From an uncultured Clostridia bacterium (GTDB lineage: Bacteria > Bacillota > Clostridia > Christensenellales > UBA1242): 39,692 bases of DNA. The stretch spans positions 1 through 39,692 of the forward strand of contig CALVYS010000006.1 in NCBI GenBank assembly GCA_944372355.1, given 5' to 3'. A program made the position numbers and the translations under genes. Below are positions 1-5,736 of the stretch, in pieces; within the stretch, counting starts at the first letter, position 1, and each line of letters starts with the position of its first letter. The notes under the pieces were generated by a model. That model was given only the letters and a program-made list of their open reading frames with translations, was not told the origin of the DNA and did not search any database.

Positions 1-73
<73 letters not shown>

Positions 74-77
74 ATAT

Positions 78-154
78 GGTGGTCGTAGTTCAATTGGTAG
101 AACGCCAGATTGTGGCTCTGGAGGTCAAGGGTTCGATTCCCTTCGATCACCCCA
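78..154 (+). tRNA. tRNA-His (anticodon GTG)
   Basis: Anticodon stem CCAGA/TCTGG encloses the loop TTGTGGC, giving anticodon GTG. The acceptor stem GTGGTCG pairs with CGATCAC, and an extra 5' G (position 78) pairs with discriminator C (151), the G-1:C73 hallmark of tRNA-His. CCA is encoded at 152-154. It sits four bases after tRNA-Arg. Confidence 0.97.
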
Positions 155-174
155 TAAAATTTCCGCTTTTGCGG

Positions 175-249
175 TGGGGTGTCGCCAAGCGGTAAGGCAT
201 TGGACTCTGACTCCAACATCCGTAGGTTCGAATCCTACCACCCCAGCCA
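175..249 (+). tRNA. tRNA-Gln (anticodon CTG)
   Basis: Acceptor stem TGGGGTG pairs with CACCCCA; the anticodon loop CTCTGAC gives anticodon CTG (codon CAG). The T-arm reads GGTTCGAATCC, and CCA is encoded. A second Gln tRNA with anticodon TTG lies at 2247, so both glutamine codons have a dedicated gene in this window. Confidence 0.97.
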
Positions 250-274
250 CAACATGTAAAACACCGAGGAAAAT

Positions 275-350
275 GGTCCACTAGCTCAGTCGGTAGAGCA
301 CTTGACTTTTAATCAAGGGGTCCCGGGTTCGAGCCCCGGGTGGGCCACCA
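275..350 (+). tRNA. tRNA-Lys (anticodon TTT)
   Basis: Acceptor GGTCCAC pairs with GTGGGCC; the anticodon stem CTTGA/TCAAG encloses CTTTTAA (anticodon TTT). The T-arm is very GC-rich and CCA is encoded at 348-350. It is the last tRNA of the cluster and is followed directly by a terminator hairpin. Its 3' end is partly duplicated 195 bases downstream and partly present in inverted form after the terminator. Confidence 0.97.
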
Positions 351-457
351 AAGAAAGCGCGAAAGCGCTTTTTTTGTTTTTGGCCCACTGGGGCTTGCAA
401 AGTTTCCAACTTTGCGCCGCAGTTTTTGCGGCAGAACCCGGGAGTCCCGGTCGAAAT
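336..457 (+). repeat. tRNA-Lys 3'-end/terminator/inverted T-arm cassette, copy 1
   Basis: This 122-base unit starts in the tRNA-Lys 3' strand, contains the terminator, and continues with two blocks that are the reverse complement of the same tRNA: 382-395 (matches the acceptor/T-arm side with a small change) and 434-443 (matches the T-loop side). Between them lie two small hairpins (about 396-414 and 415-431). A near-identical copy is at 531-652. Reverse-strand reading frames here are artefacts of the tRNA sequence. The stretch 351-799 contains these two copies, a spacer (458-530) with no recognisable feature, and the promoter region of the next gene. Confidence 0.85.
354..377 (+). terminator. 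Terminator of the tRNA-Arg-His-Gln-Lys transcript
   Basis: Stem AAAGCGC / GCGCTTT closes a GAAA tetraloop and runs into a T tract. It begins four bases after the tRNA-Lys CCA, as expected for the end of a tRNA operon. Confidence 0.9.
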
Positions 458-530
458 CCCAAGCAGGTGAGCTGGCGTGGGATTTGGCCATTCGCAAAAT
501 CTCCCTTGGACCTTTTGCTCATAACGCGCT

Positions 531-652
531 CCGGGTGGCCACCAAAGAAAACGCGAAAGCGTTTTTTTTTGTTTTTAGCCCACTGGGGCTTGCAAAGTTT
601 TCAACTTTGCACCGCAGCTCTTGCGGCAGAACCCGGGAGTCCCGGTCGAAAT
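531..652 (+). repeat. tRNA-Lys 3'-end/terminator/inverted T-arm cassette, copy 2
   Basis: Direct repeat of 336-457. It begins with a partial tRNA-Lys 3' end including CCA (531-544, one G shorter than the gene), then a terminator-type hairpin AAAACGC-GAAA-GCGTTTT (548-565) with T tract, then the same inverted tRNA blocks. Differences from copy 1 include paired changes in the terminator stem (G to A opposite C to T), so the hairpin is preserved. No complete tRNA precedes it. Confidence 0.85.
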
Positions 653-770
653 ATCGTAAAGGCAGAATGAGTGGGATTAAGGTGAAAGATTAGGCAAAAG
701 CGCGGTATTTAACAATTTGTCGAAAAAGAGAGAAAATTTCGCATTGGGTATTTTATTTTCAATTTTTCTG

Positions 771-779
771 TGATATAAT
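771..779 (+). promoter_or_regulatory. Extended -10 promoter before the paralogue pair
   Basis: TGATATAAT is a perfect extended -10 (TGnTATAAT). No good -35 hexamer is seen 17 bases upstream, only T-rich sequence. Transcription would start near 786, leaving only about 14 bases of leader, which contains the ribosome binding site GGAGG (788-792). The same nonamer is used before rpoZ and priA. Confidence 0.6.
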
Positions 780-799
780 GTTCAGCATGGAGGCGCGTG

Positions 800-1519
800 A
801 TGACGGACGAAATTGCAGTAAAATTGACGGAAATGCTTAAAAGCGGAGCAACATTGATAGAGGCGAGAAAAGAGGGGATTGATATCAGCGACTTCCATGA
901 CAACAACTATGATGTTTATGCTATGCCAGAAGAGGATTTCCCAGATGACTACTTTGGGGTGCAATATGGTGGGAAATACTTTTTTTTATTGGATATGTTA
1001 AACAGATATCGTCGTCTACCCAAGAGGGGCATTATCCTAAAAGATGGAACAATTTTTTGCGTAGACGAATGGCATATGAGGACGGCGCTTTGGCTGAAAT
1101 TTAACAAGCGTGATCAAGCTGACGAAAATTTTGTGGATTTGGAAGGCAGCATAAATTATATCTATTTTCCAGAAAGCGTCTTTCGTCCAGCGACTTTGTC
1201 ATGTGTCAGAGGATATGATTACAAAAAATGTGAAGAGAAAAATCTTTACAAATTGATTCACGAATGGTATGACCTTAGAGAGCATGCTGTTGAAAACACA
1301 CAAATCACTTTATCCGAAAATCAAGCGATGGCGATCATGTCACTATGCTCTCGGTTTGATTTGGATTTTGAAAGAGTTGTAAACAACAACAAAACCTTCT
1401 GTTTGAATGATGAAGAAGGCTCTGGACGAAAGGTGGGAAGAGACAACCAAGACACAATCAATCAGGCATACAGAACTTATGCTAAAAAAATGGAGGCGGC
1501 AAGTGCAACAAGGGGCTAA
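800..1519 (+). CDS. Conserved-looking protein of unknown function, paralogue 1
   Basis: I do not recognise this 239-residue protein. It has no signal peptide, membrane segment or known catalytic motif; it looks like an acidic, cytoplasmic protein rich in aromatic residues. It shares its whole length with the next gene: an N-terminal LIEARK helix, then DDYF, a central GIIL-x2-GTIF block, WLK-FN, Y-FP-S, GYD, an LSENQAMAI segment and a C-terminal GRDN. The ATG at 800 is preferred over the GTG at 797 because GGAGG at 788-792 sits at good distance. Its end overlaps the next gene by 17 bases. The pair lies between tRNA-derived repeats on both sides, so arrival as a small insertion is possible but unproven. 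Confidence 0.75.
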   Translation: MTDEIAVKLTEMLKSGATLIEARKEGIDISDFHDNNYDVYAMPEEDFPDDYFGVQYGGKYFFLLDMLNRYRRLPKRGIILKDGTIFCVDEWHMRTALWLKFNKRDQADENFVDLEGSINYIYFPESVFRPATLSCVRGYDYKKCEEKNLYKLIHEWYDLREHAVENTQITLSENQAMAIMSLCSRFDLDFERVVNNNKTFCLNDEEGSGRKVGRDNQDTINQAYRTYAKKMEAASATRG

Positions 1520-2186
1520 TGAAGAGTTGAAACGACTTTTAATTGAAGGGAAAAGTTTGATCGAAGCGAGAAAAATTCTCAAATCACAGGGGATTGATGC
1601 GACGAGCAACATAGGGTTTCTTTCAATTAATCTGGATCATTATGCTGACGATTATTTTAGCCCTGAAAAAGAAGGCGAAGAATATTTTACAGCCGCAAAG
1701 TTAAATAATTATTCTCGTCTGCCAAGCGTTGGAATAATTTTAAATTCAGGAACAATTTTCAAGGCAAGATCATTTCACATTGAGCTTGCGTGTTGGTTGA
1801 AGCTTAATGGTGTAAATTTAAAAAACAGTTTAAGATATGTTTATTTTCCAGATTCGAAAAGAATGAGTTTTGTTGAAGGCTATGATTTTTGCGAAGAGAC
1901 AGATGAAAATGACGTTTTAAAATTGCTCGACAAGTGGAATGATTTTTATGATGGAGAGCTTTTGGACTATGATTTGCCGCTAACAGAGCCACAGGCTTAT
2001 GCGATTTGCAAACTTGCAGACGTTTTCAAACTCGACAGAAATTCGGTGTTTGAATATAACGAAGGTTTCAGAATGAGCGAGGTTTGGCAAGATGACCATG
2101 AAAAGCGCAAAATTGGCAGAGATAATTGGAAAACAGTTGATTATGCGCTTAAAAAATATGCAGAAAATGGCAGTTTTAATCGTTAA
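1503..2186 (+). CDS. Conserved-looking protein of unknown function, paralogue 2
   Basis: This 227-residue homologue of the preceding protein also has no recognised family. Shared landmarks in order are SLIEARK (near the start), DDYF, LPSVGIIL-GTIF, CWLKLN, YVYFPDS, VEGYDF, LTEPQAYAI and GRDN near the C-terminus. I chose the GTG at 1503: it is preceded by GGAGG at 1492-1496, and the alignment to paralogue 1 begins right after it. An upstream in-frame ATG at 1407 would add residues unrelated to the paralogue. The gene starts inside the end of paralogue 1, so translation is probably coupled. No terminator is visible before the tRNA-Gln promoter that follows. Confidence 0.75.
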   Translation: MQQGANEELKRLLIEGKSLIEARKILKSQGIDATSNIGFLSINLDHYADDYFSPEKEGEEYFTAAKLNNYSRLPSVGIILNSGTIFKARSFHIELACWLKLNGVNLKNSLRYVYFPDSKRMSFVEGYDFCEETDENDVLKLLDKWNDFYDGELLDYDLPLTEPQAYAICKLADVFKLDRNSVFEYNEGFRMSEVWQDDHEKRKIGRDNWKTVDYALKKYAENGSFNR

Positions 2187-2199
2187 TTAATCAAAAAGG

Positions 2200-2228
2200 T
2201 TGACATATTTTTCGCATTTTGCTAAAAT
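2200..2228 (+). promoter_or_regulatory. Promoter of tRNA-Gln(TTG)
   Basis: TTGACA (2200-2205), 17-base spacer, TAAAAT (2223-2228). The start would fall near 2235, twelve bases before the mature tRNA. Confidence 0.85.
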
Positions 2229-2246
2229 GCTTCTGCAACCTTTCAT

Positions 2247-2321
2247 TGGGGTGTCGCCAAGTGGTAAGGCACAAGACTTTGACTCTTGCATGCGCAGGTT
2301 CAAATCCTGCCACCCCAGCCA
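2247..2321 (+). tRNA. tRNA-Gln (anticodon TTG)
   Basis: Acceptor TGGGGTG/CACCCCA, anticodon loop CTTTGAC (anticodon TTG, codon CAA), T-arm GCAGGTTCAAATCCTGC, encoded CCA at 2319-2321. It is a single-gene unit with its own promoter and a terminator immediately after. A 19-base stretch of its T-arm (2293-2311) recurs in inverted orientation at 2350-2368 and 2504-2522. Confidence 0.97.
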
Positions 2322-2394
2322 TGCTCGGATTTTACCGAGTTTTTTTATTGGCAGGATTTGAACCTGCGGTTCACCCCTTGCGGGCGGGGTAAAG
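2306..2394 (+). repeat. tRNA-Gln 3'-end/terminator/inverted T-arm cassette, copy 1
   Basis: Starts within the tRNA-Gln T-arm, runs through the terminator and includes the inverted T-arm at 2350-2368, a perfect 19-base reverse complement of tRNA positions 2293-2311. It is followed by GC-rich hairpins (for example ACTTGC/GCAAGT around 2424-2443). The same order as behind tRNA-Lys. The gene-free stretch 2322-2686 consists of this cassette, its second copy, and the ppdK promoter region. Confidence 0.85.
2324..2346 (+). terminator. Terminator of tRNA-Gln(TTG)
   Basis: Stem CTCGG (2324-2328) pairs with CCGAG (2335-2339), followed by seven T. An identical hairpin recurs at 2477-2500 in the duplicated cassette. 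Confidence 0.88.
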
Positions 2395-2458
2395 GCACAG
2401 CCTTTCCTCGGCTTTGGCTAAAAACTTGCACACCGGCAAGTTTTCTTAACGCGTCGCC

Positions 2459-2547
2459 CCTGCCACCCCAGCCATGCTCGGATTTTACCGAGTTTTTTTT
2501 GTTGGCAGGATTTGAACCTGCGGTTCACCCGCTGGGCGGGGAATAAA
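2459..2547 (+). repeat. tRNA-Gln 3'-end/terminator/inverted T-arm cassette, copy 2
   Basis: Direct repeat of 2306-2394: partial tRNA 3' end with CCA, the same terminator hairpin (2477-2492) with eight T, and the same inverted T-arm (2504-2522). It carries no tRNA body or promoter of its own. Confidence 0.85.
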
Positions 2548-2630
2548 GCTGCGGCAAATTTTTGGAGGCATCGAAAGATTTGATTTTGTTAAAAAAATTA
2601 AAAATGTTGTCAAAAAGCTTGCATTTTATT

Positions 2631-2658
2631 TTGAAAAAAATCGCCTTTTTTGTATACT
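2631..2658 (+). promoter_or_regulatory. Promoter of ppdK
   Basis: TTGAAA (2631-2636), 16-base spacer, TATACT (2653-2658). The leader is short and carries AAAGGAG at 2674-2680, seven bases before the start codon. Confidence 0.75.
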
Positions 2659-2686
2659 ACTTAGGTAGCAAAAAAAGGAGAAGTTT

Positions 2687-5314
2687 ATGAAAAAATTTGT
2701 TTACGCATTTAAAGAAGCAGATGGCAAAAACAAAGCTCTTTTCGGCGGGAAGGGGGCAAACCTTGCTGAAATGACAAAGCTTGGCATGCCAGTTCCACAA
2801 GGCTTTATTGTGACAACAGAAGCCTGCACTCAATATTACAATGATGGGCGCAAAATCAACGACGGCATAATCGGCCAGATCAACTCAAAACTTGCTGAAC
2901 TTGAAAAACTGACAGGCAAAAAATTTGGTGACAAGAAAAACCCTCTTCTTGTTTCAGTTCGTTCTGGTGCAAGGGTTTCAATGCCTGGTATGATGGACAC
3001 TATTTTGAACCTTGGTCTTAACGATGAAGTTGTTGAAGGGCTTGCAGCTCTCACAAACAACCCTCGTTTTGCTTATGACTCATACAGAAGATTTATTCAA
3101 ATGTTCTCCGATGTGGTTATGATGCAAGACAAATCCAAATATGAAAGAATCCTTGACAACATCAAAGAGAAAAAACATGTTCAATATGACAAGGATCTTT
3201 CAGCAGATGACTTGAAAGAGATTGTAAAACTTTTCAAAGACCTTTACAAAAAAGGCCTTGGCAAAGAATTCCCACAAGATCCAAAAGAACAGCTTATCGA
3301 AGCAGTGAAGGCTGTGTTTAGATCATGGGATAATGACAGAGCAAATGTTTACAGAAGAATGCACGACATTCCATACGAATGGGGCACAGCAGTCAATGTT
3401 CAATCCATGGTGTTTGGCAACATGGGTGACGACTGCGGAACCGGTGTTGCGTTCAGCCGTAACCCTGCAACAGGTGACAATGAGTTCTATGGCGAATATC
3501 TGATGAATGCTCAGGGCGAAGATGTCGTTGCCGGAATCAGAACACCAATGCCTATTTCAGAACTCAAAAAACAAAATCCTGCCGTTTACAAACAATTTGT
3601 AGACATCGCTAAAAAACTTGAACAACACAACCATGACATGCAAGACATGGAGTTTACCATTGAAAAAGGCAAACTTTACATGTTGCAAACCAGAAATGGC
3701 AAGAGAACCGCAAAAGCTGCACTCAAAATCGCTGTTGATCTTGTAAAAGAGAAGATGATCACAGAAAAAGAAGCTTTGACCATGATCGATCCAAAACAGC
3801 TTGACGCACTTTTGCACCCACAATTTGATGCTGCGGCATTGAAGAAAGCAAAAGTTTTGGCAGAAGCTCTTCCTGCCTCTCCTGGTGCTGCTTGCGGCAA
3901 GATCTGCTTTACAGCAGAAAAGGCCAAAGAGATGGCAGCAAACAAAGAAAAAGTTGTGCTTGTTCGTCTTGAAACTTCTCCTGAGGATATTGAGGGTATG
4001 GCAGCCTCACAGGGCATTTTGACCGCTCGTGGCGGTATGACCTCTCACGCAGCCGTTGTTGCACGTGGCATGGGAACTGCTTGCGTGGCAGGTTGCAGCG
4101 CAATCAAATTTGCAGCAGACGAAAAATCCTTCACACTTCATGGCAAAACCTTCAAAGAAGGCGATATGATTTCATTTGATGGCTCAACAGGAAAGATCTA
4201 TGACGGTGCTGTTGCGACAGAACCAGCAAAGATCTCTGGCGAATTTGCAACCATCATGGAGTGGGCAGACAAATATCGCAAACTTCAAGTTCGCACAAAC
4301 GCGGACAATCCAAAAGATGCAAAAGTTGCATTTGATTTTGGTGCAGAAGGAATCGGCCTTTGCAGAACAGAGCACATGTTCTTTGAAGCTGACAGAATCA
4401 TGGCTGTGAGAGAAATGATTGTTGCTTCAACAGTTGAAGAAAGAAAAGCAGCGCTTGCAAAAATTCTTCCAATGCAGAAAAAAGACTTTAAAGGACTTTA
4501 CACTGCAATGCAAGGCAAGCCTGTTACAATTCGTTTCTTGGATCCACCTCTTCATGAATTCTTGCCTCACACTGATGATGAAATCAAAGCTCTTGCAAAA
4601 GAGATGGGAATTTCATTTGCAAGCTTAAAGCAAACCGTGATCGGCCTTCATGAATTCAACCCAATGATGGGTCACCGTGGACTTCGTCTTGCAGTGACTT
4701 ATCCAGAGATCGCCGAAATGCAAACACAGGCTGTGATTGAAGCAGCTATTGAAGTGAAGAAAGCAAAAGGTTATGACATCGTTCCTGAGATCATGATTCC
4801 TTTGACTTGCGATTCAAAAGAATTTAAATATGTTCGCGACATCGTTGCGAAGAAAGCTGACGAAATCATCGCAAAGAAAAAGGCAGATTTGCACTACAAG
4901 ATCGGCACTATGATCGAAATCCCAAGAGCAGCTCTTACTGCTGACGAAGTTGCAAAATATGCCGAGTTCTTCTCATTTGGAACCAACGACTTGACTCAAA
5001 TGACTTATGGGTTCAGCCGTGATGATGCAGCAAAATTCTTGGATGTTTACTATCAAAAGAAAATATTTGAAAGCGATCCATTTGCAAGACTTGACCAAAA
5101 TGGTGTTGGCAAACTTGTTAAGATGGCTGCTGACCTTGGAAGAAGCACTCGCCCAGACATCAAACTTGGCATCTGCGGTGAGCATGGTGGCGACCCATCA
5201 AGCGTTGAATTCTGCCACAATGCAGGACTCAACTATGTTTCCTGCTCGCCATTCCGCGTTCCTATCGCAAGATTGGCTGCTGCACAAGCAAACATCAAAA
5301 ACCCAAGAAAATAA
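2687..5314 (+). CDS. ppdK: Pyruvate, phosphate dikinase
   Basis: At 875 residues this is a full-length PPDK, which interconverts pyruvate + ATP + phosphate with phosphoenolpyruvate + AMP + pyrophosphate in the cytoplasm. The N-terminal ATP-grasp domain is recognisable from GGKGANLAEM through SVRSGARVSMPGMMDT to the QTRNGKRTAKAA segment. The swivelling domain has GGMTSHAAVVARGMG with the catalytic histidine near residue 454. The C-terminal TIM-barrel domain shows LCRTEHMFF, GHRGLRLA, SFGTNDLTQ and the GICGEHGGDP segment with the active-site Cys. No gene for the PPDK regulatory protein is adjacent. It is monocistronic, with its own promoter and a terminator right after the stop. Confidence 0.97.
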   Translation: MKKFVYAFKEADGKNKALFGGKGANLAEMTKLGMPVPQGFIVTTEACTQYYNDGRKINDGIIGQINSKLAELEKLTGKKFGDKKNPLLVSVRSGARVSMPGMMDTILNLGLNDEVVEGLAALTNNPRFAYDSYRRFIQMFSDVVMMQDKSKYERILDNIKEKKHVQYDKDLSADDLKEIVKLFKDLYKKGLGKEFPQDPKEQLIEAVKAVFRSWDNDRANVYRRMHDIPYEWGTAVNVQSMVFGNMGDDCGTGVAFSRNPATGDNEFYGEYLMNAQGEDVVAGIRTPMPISELKKQNPAVYKQFVDIAKKLEQHNHDMQDMEFTIEKGKLYMLQTRNGKRTAKAALKIAVDLVKEKMITEKEALTMIDPKQLDALLHPQFDAAALKKAKVLAEALPASPGAACGKICFTAEKAKEMAANKEKVVLVRLETSPEDIEGMAASQGILTARGGMTSHAAVVARGMGTACVAGCSAIKFAADEKSFTLHGKTFKEGDMISFDGSTGKIYDGAVATEPAKISGEFATIMEWADKYRKLQVRTNADNPKDAKVAFDFGAEGIGLCRTEHMFFEADRIMAVREMIVASTVEERKAALAKILPMQKKDFKGLYTAMQGKPVTIRFLDPPLHEFLPHTDDEIKALAKEMGISFASLKQTVIGLHEFNPMMGHRGLRLAVTYPEIAEMQTQAVIEAAIEVKKAKGYDIVPEIMIPLTCDSKEFKYVRDIVAKKADEIIAKKKADLHYKIGTMIEIPRAALTADEVAKYAEFFSFGTNDLTQMTYGFSRDDAAKFLDVYYQKKIFESDPFARLDQNGVGKLVKMAADLGRSTRPDIKLGICGEHGGDPSSVEFCHNAGLNYVSCSPFRVPIARLAAAQANIKNPRK

Positions 5315-5328
5315 CAAAAAAATTAAAA

Positions 5329-5355
5329 AAAACGGTCAAAAAAGGCCGTTTTTTT
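5329..5355 (+). terminator. Terminator of ppdK
   Basis: AAACGG pairs with CCGTTT around an A-rich loop and is followed by a run of T. It lies 15 bases after the ppdK stop. Confidence 0.85.
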
Positions 5356-5404
5356 GTCAATTATTTTGCAATAAAGCGATTTCAAAAAAATCATTTGCAA
5401 CCGC

Positions 5405-5433
5405 TTTACATTTTTAAACGGCTGTGATATAAT
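5405..5433 (+). promoter_or_regulatory. Promoter of rpoZ
   Basis: TTTACA (5405-5410), 17-base spacer, TATAAT (5428-5433), with the extended -10 TG at 5425-5426. Confidence 0.8.
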
Positions 5434-5468
5434 AACGCATGAATTAAAATTTATGAGGTGAAACTGCT

Positions 5469-5666
5469 ATGATGATCGATCCACCAATTGACGACTTGGT
5501 TAAAAAGGCAAAGGGAAACATTTATGTGCTTTGCACAATTATCACAAAAAGAGCAAAAGAGATTGAAACCGTGAGAAGGCATGAGCTTGCAGATCAGGAC
5601 AAAAAATCTATAAGCATCGCTTGTGAAGAAATTTATCAAGGCAAAGTTGTCCCAAGTGATTTTTAA
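5469..5666 (+). CDS. rpoZ: RNA polymerase omega subunit
   Basis: This 65-residue protein has the omega-subunit layout: a short N-terminal PPIDDL segment, then TKRAKEIE, the central helix that docks on the beta' subunit, and a C-terminal segment SISIACEEIYQGKV. Omega helps fold and assemble beta' into RNA polymerase. The start follows GAGGTG in the leader; ATG ATG at 5469/5472 leaves a one-codon ambiguity. As in many Firmicutes it sits directly upstream of priA, although the usual upstream neighbour gmk is replaced by ppdK. A terminator that also contains the priA promoter ends the transcript. Confidence 0.88.
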   Translation: MMIDPPIDDLVKKAKGNIYVLCTIITKRAKEIETVRRHELADQDKKSISIACEEIYQGKVVPSDF

Positions 5667-5667
5667 C

Positions 5668-5696
5668 TTTTCAAATCAAAAAAGATATGATATAAT
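5668..5696 (+). promoter_or_regulatory. Promoter of the priA operon
   Basis: TTTTCA (5668-5673), 17-base spacer, TATAAT (5691-5696) with extended TG at 5688-5689. The predicted start, near 5703, lies at the foot of the loop of the overlapping terminator hairpin. Confidence 0.7.
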
Positions 5697-5725
5697 TCTA
5701 TTGCGAAAAGCAATAGAATTTTTTT
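5695..5725 (+). terminator. Terminator of rpoZ, overlapping the priA promoter
   Basis: ATTCTATTGC (5695-5704) pairs perfectly with GCAATAGAAT (5710-5719) around GAAAA and is followed by T residues to 5725. The 5' arm starts inside the -10 box of the priA promoter. Transcripts from rpoZ can form the hairpin; transcripts starting near 5703 lack the 5' arm. Confidence 0.85.
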
Positions 5726-5736
5726 AAAGGTCAAAA

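Noticed and set aside
302..693. Open frames on both strands over tRNA-Lys and its repeats (peptides such as PGLEPGTP)
   Set aside because: They read through tRNA sequence and the duplicated tRNA-derived cassettes; LEPGT-type peptides are a known artefact of translating tRNA T-arms. No ribosome binding sites.
1407..1502. Longer start for the second paralogue
   Set aside because: The extra residues lie inside the first gene in another frame, are not shared with the paralogue, and the GTG at 1503 has a proper ribosome binding site.
2286..2546. 86-codon frame over tRNA-Gln and its repeats
   Set aside because: Starts inside the tRNA and consists of the duplicated tRNA/terminator cassette.
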